Shown: piece by piece, positions 21,415-21,728 of the stretch | Position numbering within the stretch: the first letter of the stretch is position 1 | How the letters are laid out: each line of letters starts with the position of its first letter | Origin: a virus | Length of the DNA: 21,728 nt | Direction: 5' to 3' (one strand) | Virus record (IMG/VR): IMGVR_UViG_3300045135_003211 | Coordinates: 1-21,728 of that record | The notes under the pieces: generated by a model | The model's database searches: none | Told to the model about the DNA's origin: nothing | The model's input: only the letters and a program-made list of their open reading frames with translations | Made by a program: the position numbers and the translations under genes

Positions 21415-21728
21415 GGCTAGCGCCGAGCCGGGCCAATGGCGCACGAGCCGTGCGGAATACCAGCGCGGGATTATGGAGGCGGTGTCAGATGCTGCCACCG
21501 AAACCGTCGTGATCATATCCAGTTCACAGGTGGGTAAGACGGAAGTGGTGAATAATTGCGTCGGCTACCACATCGACCAAGATCCTGCACCGATCATGGT
21601 TGTGATGCCGACCGAGCGGGATGCAGAGACCTGGTCGAAGGACCGCTTCTCGCCGATGGCGCGGGATACGCCGTGTTTGCAGGATAAGATCGCTAATCCA
21701 AAGTCGCGAGACGGCAACAACAAGATCC
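21299..21728 (+). CDS. Phage terminase large subunit, GpA-like, N-terminal part (cut by window)
   Basis: The reading frame beginning near 21299 (TTG) or 21329 (GTG) encodes KPPPDLTISDWADQNRRLSS, then PGQWRTSRAEYQRGIMEAVS and VIISSSQVGKTEVVNNCVGY. This is the N-terminal region of GpA-type large terminases, with SSSQVGKT as the Walker A-like ATPase loop. It then reads VVMPTERDAETWSKDRFSPM and leaves the window open. There is no ATG; GAGAGGG at 21301-21307 may serve a start near 21314-21329, so the exact start is unsure. Conserved sequence begins before the small-subunit stop, so the two genes overlap by at least about 59 nt. Confidence 0.88.
   Translation, partial: MRGSAILKRTVAKALAVLKPPPDLTISDWADQNRRLSSEASAEPGQWRTSRAEYQRGIMEAVSDAATETVVIISSSQVGKTEVVNNCVGYHIDQDPAPIMVVMPTERDAETWSKDRFSPMARDTPCLQDKIANPKSRDGNNKI

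Overview
This window is high-GC, alphaproteobacterial-looking DNA. The gene content best fits a Rhodobacterales-type genome carrying a prophage, but that placement is inferred from family resemblance and composition; no rRNA or housekeeping marker is present.

Layout. (1) Positions 1-8528, minus strand: one uninterrupted reading frame of 2842 codons, cut by the window edge. It encodes the N-terminal part of a giant repetitive surface protein with a lipobox, Ig-like repeats, a Calx-beta domain, cadherin-like repeats, RTX nonapeptides and C-terminal putative-Ig repeats. (2) Positions 8529-10536: a mobile-element scrapyard. It holds a 24-bp tandem repeat, the N-terminal stub of an IS481-type transposase, a 25-codon piece of a second phage primase gene, and an apparently intact IS110/IS1111-group element with subterminal inverted repeats and a structured non-coding right end that is a bridge-RNA candidate. 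(3) Positions 10537-12094, minus strand: a two-gene unit of unknown function. The downstream, Cys-rich gene stops where the IS begins and is probably truncated.

(4) Positions 12095-12419: a divergent control region with a perfect 13-bp inverted repeat and two leader hairpins. (5) Positions 12420-17230: a tightly overlapping phage replication operon on the plus strand. In order it encodes a 68-aa protein, a Cas4/RecB-like Fe-S nuclease, a primase-SF3 helicase, a RuvC-like resolvase, a DUF6378-like protein, a 66-aa protein and a DUF6362-like protein. A 28-bp imperfect direct repeat sits on each side of this module. (6) Positions 17231-17608: a 378-bp gap with hairpins. (7) Positions 17609-19633: a ParB-N/DNA methyltransferase fusion, a PD-(D/E)XK nuclease and a small membrane protein, all overlapping. 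(8) Positions 19569-20702, minus strand: a ParE/Phd toxin-antitoxin pair and two small unknown genes. (9) Position 20818 to the end: the terminase small subunit (Nu1-like) and the start of the GpA-type large terminase subunit, the beginning of the packaging and late region.

How it works together. The early operon would supply replication priming, helicase, end-processing and junction-resolving functions. The methylase-nuclease pair may protect phage DNA and/or exclude competitors. The toxin-antitoxin pair would stabilise the element, and the terminase would package the product. The left-hand IS debris includes a fragment of another phage's primase, which suggests repeated phage and IS turnover next to the adhesin locus.
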